Assembly (NCBI GenBank): GCA_021029095.1
Contig: JAJOHG010000232.1
Location: 1 to 41,255 of the forward strand
Reading direction: 5' to 3'
DNA length: 41,255 nt
DNA from: Phellopilus nigrolimitatus
Taxonomy: Eukaryota; Basidiomycota; Agaricomycetes; Hymenochaetales; Hymenochaetaceae
In this document: positions 9,993-18,136 of the stretch, piece by piece
How positions within the stretch are numbered: the first letter of the stretch is position 1
How the letters are laid out: the number at the start of each line of letters is the position of its first letter
The notes under the pieces: model-generated
Told to the model about the DNA's origin: nothing
Seen by the model: only the letters and a program-made list of their open reading frames with translations
The model's database searches: none
Made by a program: the position numbers and the translations under genes

Positions 9993-11260
9993 CTACTGTG
10001 TGATATAGGCATCGGTGTGTTGCGCTGAGGCGGAAGAGTTGGGAAACTTGACCTCGGTCTGAGCGCCGTCGGTTCTAGGGGCAGCCTCATCCACACCGTC
10101 GGGGGCCATGTTCACGTCCGCGAGATCCTCTTCAAATTGGATCAAGAGTCAACAAAGGGTGAATTTAACTTCAGCGCAGAGTATCTCACCTTCATTGCCG
10201 CCCTCGGTGCTGACCGAAGCGCCCTCCGATGAGAGCGAGTCCGAGCCGTACGACAGCCCACCCGACTCGCTCTGCGCGCCCTCGTCCTCGTCTTCACCCT
10301 CGTCCTCCGCGTCGAGCTCGTCGATGTCGATGTCGATGTCGGAGTCGTCGTACTCGACGTTTCGGCTGGCCACCCAGAAGCCCGAGCTCCCCAGGCGCAG
10401 GCGCGGCATGTCCACCTCACCATCTTCCCAGTCGACGTTGATATCGATGTCGGACGAGGGGATGAGGTCGCCGTCGTCCGTGAACGCGTCGTCGTCCTCG
10501 TCGTCCTCGCCCGGGACGTACTCGCCGCCATCGGAGGACTCGTACTCGGCTTCGTCGATGGGCGTGAAGGCGAAAAACGTCTGGCGGCACGCGGGGCAGC
10601 TGCCGTGCTGCAGAGGGATTTGTGAACGCAGAGACAGTCAGACACGGCGTCGTTATAGGCAAATGAGTCACGGAGCAACATACGAACGACTTGATCCAGT
10701 CAGCCAAGCTGCACGACAAAGGATATATTCAATATAAGTTCGACCGCGAAAAAGAGGTAGGCCACGTACTCCTTCCGACAGAAGATATGCCCACACAAGC
10801 TGAGCTTTACGACGCCCGTCATCTCCTCGGGCACGCTTGAATCTGACAGCGTCGACGCGCCCTCCTGCTTCTCTTCTGCGGACTCATGCTCCTCGAATAT
10901 AGAGTTGAACGGGACGAGGCATATAGGACACGAATCGTCGTGAACGTCGGCAGGCTTGACTAGAGGAAGCGCACACAGTAGGCGCAATGCCTGCTGTCTA
11001 GTTTACGATGCATTGTTAGTCACAGGACAACGACTGATAGTAGAAAAAACTAACACTTCACGCGCTCTCTGCTCTTGGACGAATGAGGGAATCGGCATTG
11101 GGCCGAGAGGCAGTTGCAGAATGTAGCCTATGCAGAGTGCGCTGCCGTAGACAGTAGAAAGCAAAACAAACCACGGGTTGTTCGCATGCAGGCACGTGTT
11201 ATCAGAGCACGCACGTGCATCGAAACCAAATACACGTGACCATGTTTGCCTCACTTCGTA
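9993..11260 (-). CDS. RING-finger protein with one predicted membrane segment; 5' end unresolved
   Basis: Five exons can be read: 11260-11057, 10993-10770, 10708-10684 (25 nt), 10607-10190 and 10129-9993, giving 335 codons without the start. It looks like an E3 ubiquitin ligase. A hydrophobic stretch (WFVLLSTVYGSALCIGYILQ) precedes the RING: DSCPICLVPF, a ~40-residue Ser/Glu-rich insert, LSLCGHIFCRKDLADW, then GSCPACRQTFF. The fifth metal position, usually Cys, is Asp. The C-terminal third is very acidic (DIDIDIDELDAEDEGEDED). No in-frame ATG opens the first exon; its frame hits a stop just upstream, so it should be spliced from an earlier exon. The acceptor AG lies at the border of the inverted-repeat element at 11262. 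An ATG at 12228 (minus) opening a short hydrophobic frame is one possible exon 1, but this is speculative. Confidence 0.8.
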
Positions 11261-11261
11261 C

Positions 11262-12050
11262 TAAGGTAGGCGACATTCTATCTCGACCACCTGTGTGACA
11301 CCTTTTTTCCTCACTTTATTCCTCACTCAACATCCCACAAAGGCTCATTCTAACAGCTACATCATGAAGATATCATGTATAGCTACTGAATGATGCAGGG
11401 GTTTTCAGAAAAAAAAAGTTTTCATGAAGAAATAAGCCCGAAAAAAAAGTTGATTTATTTGTACTCTAAACGTCGTTTCTGCATGTTTGAGCATGGTTTG
11501 GAAAAAAATCTGCCAGAATTTGGCCGCGTTACCGTGACGTTACATTGCCTTATTTGTATATTGGTAATTATATAATATAATCAGCCACTGCATTTATTTG
11601 GTAATTTCAACAGAATTCACAAAGCAACGTTATCGGGCTACACCACGAACATCCTCACTAGCTATTATGGAAAAGAATATGCTGGAGTGCCTTGACTCTG
11701 TTTCCTTAGTGCAGACTTGCCGGTGAGCCATCTCCTTTTACTTTTTTCACTTACAAGCCGTATGTGCTGCAAAGCGCTATTGTGGACACCGAGTTGTTCC
11801 TACCTCAATCATGGAAGAAATTGCCAATGCAAACATCTAGCTTAGCCTTTAATTTCTCTTTTATACTACTGTATAGTACTGCTACAACATGTATGACTGC
11901 AAAATACAGTAAATCTGTCTTCGAAAAGTTGTTTTCGTCTGATTTGATTGATTTCTATGTTTCCCCCCAAAAAAAATCCGCCCAAGCCGAAGATTTGGCC
12001 GCGTGACCGTGACATGTCACAGTGGTCGAGATAGAATGTCGCCTACCTTA
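11262..12050. mobile_element. Non-autonomous DNA transposon (MITE-like) with 29-bp TIRs
   Basis: The ends are perfect inverted repeats of at least 29 bp: TAAGGTAGGCGACATTCTAT plus CTCGACCAC at 11262-11290, and its reverse complement at 12022-12050. Similarity continues imperfectly inwards (TGTGTGACA against TGTGACATG). The outermost TA on each side fits a TA target-site duplication as made by Tc1/mariner-type elements. The 789-bp interior is AT-rich with poly-A runs, has no transposase-like frame, and holds a near-exact ~21-bp direct repeat (atttggccgcgt.accgtgac) at 11518-11538 and 11993-12013. It abuts the first readable exon of the RING gene. Confidence 0.85.
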
Positions 12051-12234
12051 TAGCAATTCTGTTCTGAGCTTTCATTCAGGTAAATAAAAAGAACGTGTAT
12101 CTGTAGTAATGTACTTTGAGATTTTATAGTATGAAAATAGTCTTGATATGGATGTGTGATGCGAGATATCGTGAACCCAGCTGAAGATGAAAAAATATAG
12201 AAGACGTGAAAAACAAAAGCCAAAACATGGCCTC

Positions 12235-14499
12235 TTACGGTGAGCCCATCAGTTGCTCGATGCCAGGTATCGACGCAGTACCATTATGTATGTCATTCGA
12301 CCTCGATTCCGCGCCTATCCGCGCCGCAAGCATTTTCGGACTTGAAGACGTAGGCACTCCGCACATGTCCCGCACACCCCATCCCCGCGACACAATCGCG
12401 TCCACCTTGTCCAGCGCCGCGCACCTCGCTTCATGCCGCTCTTTAGGTGATATAGGTATGGACGCCGTCGAGTCAGACCGGGTTCGCATATGAACGTTAC
12501 TTCGCAAGCCATACTTTGTCGGTGTACCAGGTGTCGACCCTCCTGCAAAGCGACGCGGCGGCGACGGAGGGAGTGCCTTGTTCCGGCCCTGCGCACGAGA
12601 GTCTACGTTTATCCCAGGGGATTGCTTCGATCGTAGTTTGTTGGGCTGGCGAGGTCCTGCGATAACATAACGCACGGGAGATTCACGAGCCTGGCTACCA
12701 CTACTCCCACGTGTAAAAGACGAATGAACCAATCTTTCGCATGTCTTCGACTCGGACGTCTGAGAAAGTGGCACTGCTGAGCCAATGCCCGGACTAAAGA
12801 ACAGGTCCGAATCCAGACGAGGAGTGCTCAGACGAGGCGGGCTCGCGGGCAAGATGTGCCGGTGTGCCGTCAAACTCTCACTGGGCACTATCTTTGCATC
12901 TGATATATCCAGCGGGTCTGCCCTTTCTATCAAGCGCTGCGGCGACCTACATTTGCGCGCAGACCTGGATTTGCGCACTGGCAAGGGCGTATACTTGTCA
13001 TTCAACGGTGTATTGAACGTGGGCGCGCCACATGTTGCATTTCCCGGCGTGCTTCCGGGATCCGCGTACGCCCTAGGAGGTTTCTGTAGACTATCTGCTA
13101 AGATCGTAAAATCCGAAATCGCGCGGCCATGCCCGAGCACGTGAGACACAGTCTTCTTCGTCCTCGAGCCTGAGGATGCCGAGGGACTCTCAATATCTTG
13201 TAAATTGTCCTGGAGAAGAACGCCATCTTCGAGCTCAGGCGTTCCTTTCCGAGCCCCGCCTTCCTTCGATTTCTGGCGTAGGAGCCCGCGTCGCGGGCTG
13301 AATTGCGCCTGCAGCTTTTCCGCGATACGGCGACGGATAGACTTGTGCCGGATAGTACCGCGTTTTCCTGCCGTCCGTCGCGCGTCATCGTAGTCCTCAT
13401 CGTCATCTTCGTCCGACGTCGCAACGGAGCTGAATACAGTGGGCGCAAACGGTGATCCGAGATCATCCACCGGCATGCCATCATGACTTGTTGCCTTCTT
13501 ACGCGGGTCGACAGCCAAAGACTCTGAACGCACATTCAATTGAGACACCCGAGATTCACTTCCCTCGTTAGGATCTGGCGTGTCCCCTATCCGTCCGTAG
13601 GCATAACGAGCAAGCAATGGAGAGCGCAGTAGAGTGGACAAGCTAGCACGAGGCCACGCGAGTTCTACCTTAGCTTCCGGAGGGTTCTCCAATGCCTTGC
13701 CCCCTTCGCGACGATGGGACGAAGCGAAAGGTAGAGTACGGGATGTTTCGAGTAGCCGCTGTCCCTCTGTGACGCCTTCTTCCTTGACGACTTTGCCAGC
13801 ATGTTCATGCGTGTATTTCTCGTCATCCTTCTCACCGCCGAAATCGACATCTTCCTCGACACCCACGTATCGTGGACCGACTAGCATGACATCACGGCTC
13901 GACTCCCGCCTGTCTTTCCATATCCCATAGCCCCACCATCCACAAGCAGCACCAAAGGTACAGCCGATAAGACCGAAAAGCGGCGTGAGGAGCACAAGAT
14001 TGAAGGGCTTGTGGTAAGCCGAGTGAGGGTAAACGCTCTTCGGAGTCGACTTCAATGGCGGAAGGGCTGTGATGGTGACATGTGTAGTATCACCGTCCGA
14101 CGTGCCACTTTGTGTTGTAGCAGTGCTGGAGGACGAGTTGAAGTCCGAAACTGTCCTTGTCGAGGAAGCAGCCTCAGAGTTCGTCGATGTTGCGGCAGAC
14201 GACAATGGATCGCCGGCAAAAGTCTTATCGGGTGAAGCAGTAGACAAAGGCGGTGCAGTCGCAGAAGCAAGAGGGTATGGCCACCAGTAGTCGAAGCTGG
14301 GTGATGTAGTGAGCGTGGCGGGAGGGGGAGCAGCCAGAAAGGGGGAAGGCGAGTCCTGCCGTTTGCTAAGTCCATGCAGTAGGGTGGACCGCACATTCTG
14401 AGACTGCGTAGAGGAAAACGCAGAAGCCGGAGCAATTAGGCCATAAATAAGCACAGCCGTGCAAATAAAGCGGATCGAATGCTTGTGTCGCCAGGACAT
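12235..14499 (-). CDS. Predicted single-pass membrane protein, Ser-rich, function unknown
   Basis: One uninterrupted frame of 754 aa starts at ATG 14499; the frame also runs 12 codons upstream but without an ATG. I do not recognise the family. An N-terminal hydrophobic run (about residues 9-28, FICTAVLIYGLIAPASAFSS) fits a signal peptide, and a Lys-Arg pair in GLSKRQDS at about 43 fits a Kex2-type site. Residues ~45-160 are Ser/Thr/Pro-rich with several N-x-S/T sequons, as in a glycosylated outer domain. One transmembrane segment follows at about 168-195 (NLVLLTPLFGLIGCTFGAAC). The remaining ~560 residues are hydrophilic, rich in Ser, Arg and Pro and likely disordered and cytosolic. This layout resembles fungal cell-surface sensors of the mid2/WSC kind, but no WSC cysteine pattern is present. 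A TATA-like box lies ~50 bp upstream. Confidence 0.8.
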   Translation of the reverse strand: MSWRHKHSIRFICTAVLIYGLIAPASAFSSTQSQNVRSTLLHGLSKRQDSPSPFLAAPPPATLTTSPSFDYWWPYPLASATAPPLSTASPDKTFAGDPLSSAATSTNSEAASSTRTVSDFNSSSSTATTQSGTSDGDTTHVTITALPPLKSTPKSVYPHSAYHKPFNLVLLTPLFGLIGCTFGAACGWWGYGIWKDRRESSRDVMLVGPRYVGVEEDVDFGGEKDDEKYTHEHAGKVVKEEGVTEGQRLLETSRTLPFASSHRREGGKALENPPEAKVELAWPRASLSTLLRSPLLARYAYGRIGDTPDPNEGSESRVSQLNVRSESLAVDPRKKATSHDGMPVDDLGSPFAPTVFSSVATSDEDDDEDYDDARRTAGKRGTIRHKSIRRRIAEKLQAQFSPRRGLLRQKSKEGGARKGTPELEDGVLLQDNLQDIESPSASSGSRTKKTVSHVLGHGRAISDFTILADSLQKPPRAYADPGSTPGNATCGAPTFNTPLNDKYTPLPVRKSRSARKCRSPQRLIERADPLDISDAKIVPSESLTAHRHILPASPPRLSTPRLDSDLFFSPGIGSAVPLSQTSESKTCERLVHSSFTRGSSGSQARESPVRYVIAGPRQPNKLRSKQSPGINVDSRAQGRNKALPPSPPRRFAGGSTPGTPTKYGLRSNVHMRTRSDSTASIPISPKERHEARCAALDKVDAIVSRGWGVRDMCGVPTSSSPKMLAARIGAESRSNDIHNGTASIPGIEQLMGSP

Positions 14500-14544
14500 A
14501 ACTAAGCAAAACAACCAATATACACCGAGCTCCACAACCCAGAC

Positions 14545-14554
14545 TTTTATTATA
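14545..14554 (-). promoter_or_regulatory. TATA-like box of the unknown membrane protein gene
   Basis: On the minus strand this reads TATAATAAAA, about 50 bp upstream of the ATG at 14499. It lies 84 bp beyond the stop of the next gene upstream, so the promoter must be compact. Confidence 0.4.
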
Positions 14555-14637
14555 GAGGAAGAGCCGAGCTGGGAACTAGCGTTATGGTTCCTATGCGGAG
14601 CTCGACGCCGAGGGCAGAAAGATCGGCGCGTGGTTTG

Positions 14638-15259
14638 TCAAACGTAAGGCCTGCGGCGATGAAAGTTGAACGACGGATGAGGTAGGAAGATGGCGAGTAG
14701 GACGGGCCAGTCAGGGCAGAGCGACGCGTATTTCTCCAGAAAGTCTTCGGGCGAACTGAAAAAAAAAGAAAGATAGAAGTGTCAGATAAAAACCGAAGAC
14801 AGTTGAAGGTCCAAACGCACACAGTGGGGGCTGCGGGCGAGGCAGTTCACCTTGGGGGTGCGCGTCGAACTCTGTCAGGTTCGGCGTTGAGGGATAAGTG
14901 AAGGGGCGGAAGGATTTGGTGTACGAGGGTCCCTGAAAGTCCGTAGAGTCCAACTCTTCCTCAGACACGTCCGTTTGAGATTCGTCGTCTTCTAACACGG
15001 TAAAAGGGGCTTCGGACGAGTGTAGTTGCTCAGCCGAGCGGGCGCGGCGCACTCTTGGGGCTGAACGACGAGGAGGAGAAAGCAACGAAGAGTCGAAAGG
15101 CTGGCCATTCGTAGACGGAGGACTGGACGAGGAGGCTGACTTGTCGGCTGAATAGGAAAAGAGGCTGGCAGAATTTGAGTATCTCGCAGAGATCTTGGAA
15201 TCAAGAGAGGCTGAGAAAGAGATTAAAGGTTGAGGCGAAAGGATTGTCAAGTCCGCCAT
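14638..15259 (-). CDS. Conserved-looking small protein of unknown function
   Basis: Two exons (15259-14823 and 14755-14638) sum to 555 nt, 184 aa. The start is the ATG of MADLTILSPQPLISF; the frame is open upstream but only through non-ATG codons. The intron has a GTGTGC donor and a polypyrimidine-TTCAG acceptor. The first ~145 residues are Ser/Pro-rich with a basic patch (PPRRSAPRVRRARSAEQL) and an acidic patch (EDDESQTDVSEEELDSTDF). The C-terminal exon is compact and looks folded: SPEDFLEKYASLCPDWP, then LLAIFLPHPSF and a basic HRRRPYV end. I do not recognise the family; the ordered C-terminus suggests a short docking or binding domain. A 100-bp foldback lies 64 bp upstream of the ATG, probably in the 5' UTR or promoter. 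Confidence 0.7.
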
Positions 15260-15322
15260 TGCGGATGTAGCACTGTAGACAGGTAGAGAATACAATCGGT
15301 GTTTGACGACGCTGAGAGAAAA

Positions 15323-15422
15323 TACAGGTGGGTGTAGAAATTGATCGCTGCCAAATAAGGAAGAATAGTCTTTTATCTTCCTTTTTTGGCAGCGCCAATC
15401 GCTTACGCGGTTCCCACCTGTA
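15323..15422. repeat. 100-bp foldback (palindromic MITE-like) element
   Basis: The two halves are near-perfect inverted repeats. The outer arms are TACAGGTGGG (15323-15332) and CCCACCTGTA (15413-15422). The inner arms are GCTGCCAAATAAGGAAGA (15347-15364) and TCTTCCTTTTTTGGCAGC (15376-15393), with one mismatch in 18 and an 11-nt loop. The terminal TA on both sides is compatible with a TA target site. A transcript from the upstream flank would form a strong hairpin. Confidence 0.85.
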
Positions 15423-15636
15423 CACCACGCGGCACGACTACGCGGCCAAACCGTACCGAGGGAATGTCAAGTTACCCACCATTTGTACAATACTTCGACA
15501 ATATGCTTGCAACTATTCTAATAATGACTCAAGCTGACATTCACCCCGTTCTTATCGTTTCTTCCTTGCTCAAGCAGCGGGAACGTTGCGCATGATAGTC
15601 GGTGAAAATCAGGCACGTATGTTTGTGTTTTTAGTA

Positions 15637-15651
15637 TCCCCGCTCTGGGGA
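15637..15651. promoter_or_regulatory. Inverted CCCC..GGGG pair, possible zinc-finger repressor site
   Basis: TCCCC-gctct-GGGGA is a 5+5 bp inverted repeat in the divergent promoter, about 360 bp upstream of the MFS gene's ATG. CTGGGG fits the fungal CreA/Mig1 consensus SYGGRG, and CCCC/GGGG cores also fit stress-response elements. This is a motif match only. Confidence 0.25.
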
Positions 15652-16008
15652 AAGGTCTCCTGCGGCTGAATCATAGTTTATCTATCCTGGACTTTCGTGA
15701 ACACACTGGCTGTCTATTTGTTTCAGAAAAACTGAAAAATACTCTCCCCAATACTGTGGATACATGCACTGCTGTACTTGTTTGTGCCTTCGAAGTTTGT
15801 CCGAGAAACGGCGCCGAAAATGTGAGGATTTTGCTTTCACGTGCCGGTCCTAAATGGGACATGATCACCAAGTGATCGTCCCGGTAAAACACTTCCACCA
15901 CAACGTCGCGAACAGGCAAACACCCCGACGATTGTACCGGGCCGCCAGCTTTCATATGAGCCAAAATGGATACGAGCAGGTACGCAAATTGCTCTCCTTC
16001 TTGCTATC

Positions 16009-17919
16009 ATGTCTAAGGAAGATGTCGGACACGAGCTGTCTCAAGATATCGTCGACAATGCACCTGCTAATTTCGACCACCACGATCCCGACGCGGAATT
16101 TGGCGGTCATGAAGCACGAAAGAAAATGGAGAGGAACTTACTACGAAAACTCGATGCCAGACTGTCTATCTTAATTGTTATCTATATTCTCAACTACGTG
16201 AGTGGATTTGCCGTCCTTAGCTTAACTCCGCTCTAATATCTCATCCAGATCGACCGAAACAATGCATCGTATTTATTTTACGCGTTAACTGTCTCTATCC
16301 ATAGCCATGCTTATACCTACTAGTGCAGCGAGGCTGCGAGGATTCGAGAAAGATCTAAAACTTGAAGGTCAGCAGTTTAACACGTTACTCTCGATTTTGT
16401 ACGTATATTTCTCTAAATAAAGATTGAGATGACTGCTCACCGGATTTGACAGATATGTTGGATACATCATTATGCAGGTTCCATCGTAAGTGGATACTTC
16501 TCTGCTTCCATGTGCCCAAGAAGGCTTCATTTCCAACAGCAACATGTTTTTAAACCACATCGGAAAGCCCTCCATCTACCTTCCGGTTTGCATGATCATC
16601 TGGGGAACCATTTCCATCCTCACAGGCATCACCGTAAAGTACGTCCTCCAAAACATCGTCGATACTAACTGCGGTCTGAGGGTTTCGTTCTCCAGCTTTG
16701 TCGGGGCCTTAATGACTCGTTTCTTCCTCGGCTTCGTCGAAGCCGCGTTCTTCCCTGGTGCATTATTCTTGCTTTCAAAATGGTACCGACGCGACGAACT
16801 TGGCCTACGATCTGCCATGCTGTACTGCGGCAGTCTTCTGTCAAATGGATTTGGCGCCTTGATTGCTAGTGGTATTCTAAACGGCATGGAGGGCAAACTC
16901 GGGCATTCTGCCTGGAGGTAAACGAACTCGTACTGTTCCTGCCCTTGTGTACTACTGATTCGTTACACGAACCCGACAGATGGCTGTTTTACATTGAAGG
17001 CGCACTCACCGTTTTTTTCGCGGCTGTCGCGGTCTTTGTTCTTCCGGACTTCCCAGCAACCTCGATGTGGCTTTCTCCTCTGGAGCGTCGGCTTGCCGAA
17101 AAGAGACTTGAGGAAGATGTTGGCATTAGTGACAATGAGTCGACTAAATCTGCTGGTCATGCCCACGGTCTTGTTTTGGCCTTCAGAGACTGGAAAGTCT
17201 GGTGGCTAGCCTTCGCTCTGACGTCCATGGTTATTTCTCTCAGCTTCAATGCCTTCTTCCCGACACTTAGCAAGACTATGGGCTTTAACGATACCGTAAC
17301 TTTACTGTTGTGTGCGCCGCCGTGGGTATTTGCTACGATCTGCGCGTTTGCAGTGACGAGGTTTGAGCGTCTTGATAATACCAAATTTAAAGATCCTCCT
17401 AATAATTTGATTTGTATAGGCATTCGGACGCGACCGGAGAACGGTTCTATCACATCGTCCTGCCTCTGTGTGTTGGCATCGTTGGATTTATTATAGCCAT
17501 CTCGACAATGAACATAGCCGCTCGCTACATCTCACTGTACGTAGAACATGAGCCTCTGGCGCGAGAGTTGGACTAATCTCCTGCCGGATAGATTTTTAAT
17601 GGCCTCATCTTACTGCGGTTTCGTGACCTTTTTCGCATGGATTAGCAATTCCATTTCTCGACCCCCAGCCAAACGTGCAGTGGCAATCGCATTCATCAAC
17701 GCCTTCTCGCAGTTTGGAAATATTGCGGGCTCATACATTTGGCCGACGGCATGGGGTCCTTCGTACCGCAATTCGTATGCCATCTGCATTGCGACGAACG
17801 GGCTGGCGATCGTGATGTGTTATGTGTTCCGTTCGCACTTAATCCGGCTCAATAATAAGCTGGACGAGGAGGAAGAGGAAAATGGTAAGACAGAGAAGGG
17901 TTTCCGTTATATGGTGTAG
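16009..17919 (+). CDS. MFS permease, anion:cation symporter (Dal5/Tna1-like) family
   Basis: Nine exons (16009-16197, 16249-16268, 16324-16398, 16453-16485, 16540-16638, 16696-16917, 16980-17360, 17420-17536, 17592-17919) sum to 1464 nt, 487 aa. The ACS family carries allantoate, nicotinate, vitamins and other organic anions across the plasma membrane; the substrate here cannot be read from sequence. Family marks are LLRKLDARL leading into TM1, NYIDRNNASAARLRG, YVGYIIMQVPSNMFL, the TM4 region ALMTRFFLGFVEAAFFPG, LSKWYRRDELGLR, and RWLFYIEGALT before a charged central loop. A C-terminal acidic tail (LDEEEEENGK) is cytosolic. Exon 2 is only 20 nt, and its inclusion is required to keep the NNASAAR motif in frame. 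The flavocytochrome b2 gene follows 217 bp downstream on the same strand. Confidence 0.92.
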
Positions 17920-18136
17920 AATTTATATGTAGCCGTATATTCGAAGGAGTAACGCGTCAACTGGCTTGTTACGTAATCATCTCATTGGACCTATTGCCGT
18001 CAACAGCCGAAGCCCGCTTTCCGTTTCTTCTCTTAGTCCGTAGCAAGTCCTCTTTCGTCTTTGATAACGAGCTCGAGTCAAACTCAGGGCTTCTTTATTT
18101 CGGTCTTTCTCTGTGTCCTAAGTCCAACTGCTTCGC

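Noticed and set aside
11764..12006. 80-codon open frame inside the TIR element
   Set aside because: It begins with CTG, has no transposase-like motif and ends near the right TIR.
15966..16008. Upstream ATG (MDTS..) with a GTACGC donor before the MFS gene
   Set aside because: No acceptor joins it to the MFS frame; the ATG at 16009 gives the expected hydrophilic N-terminus.
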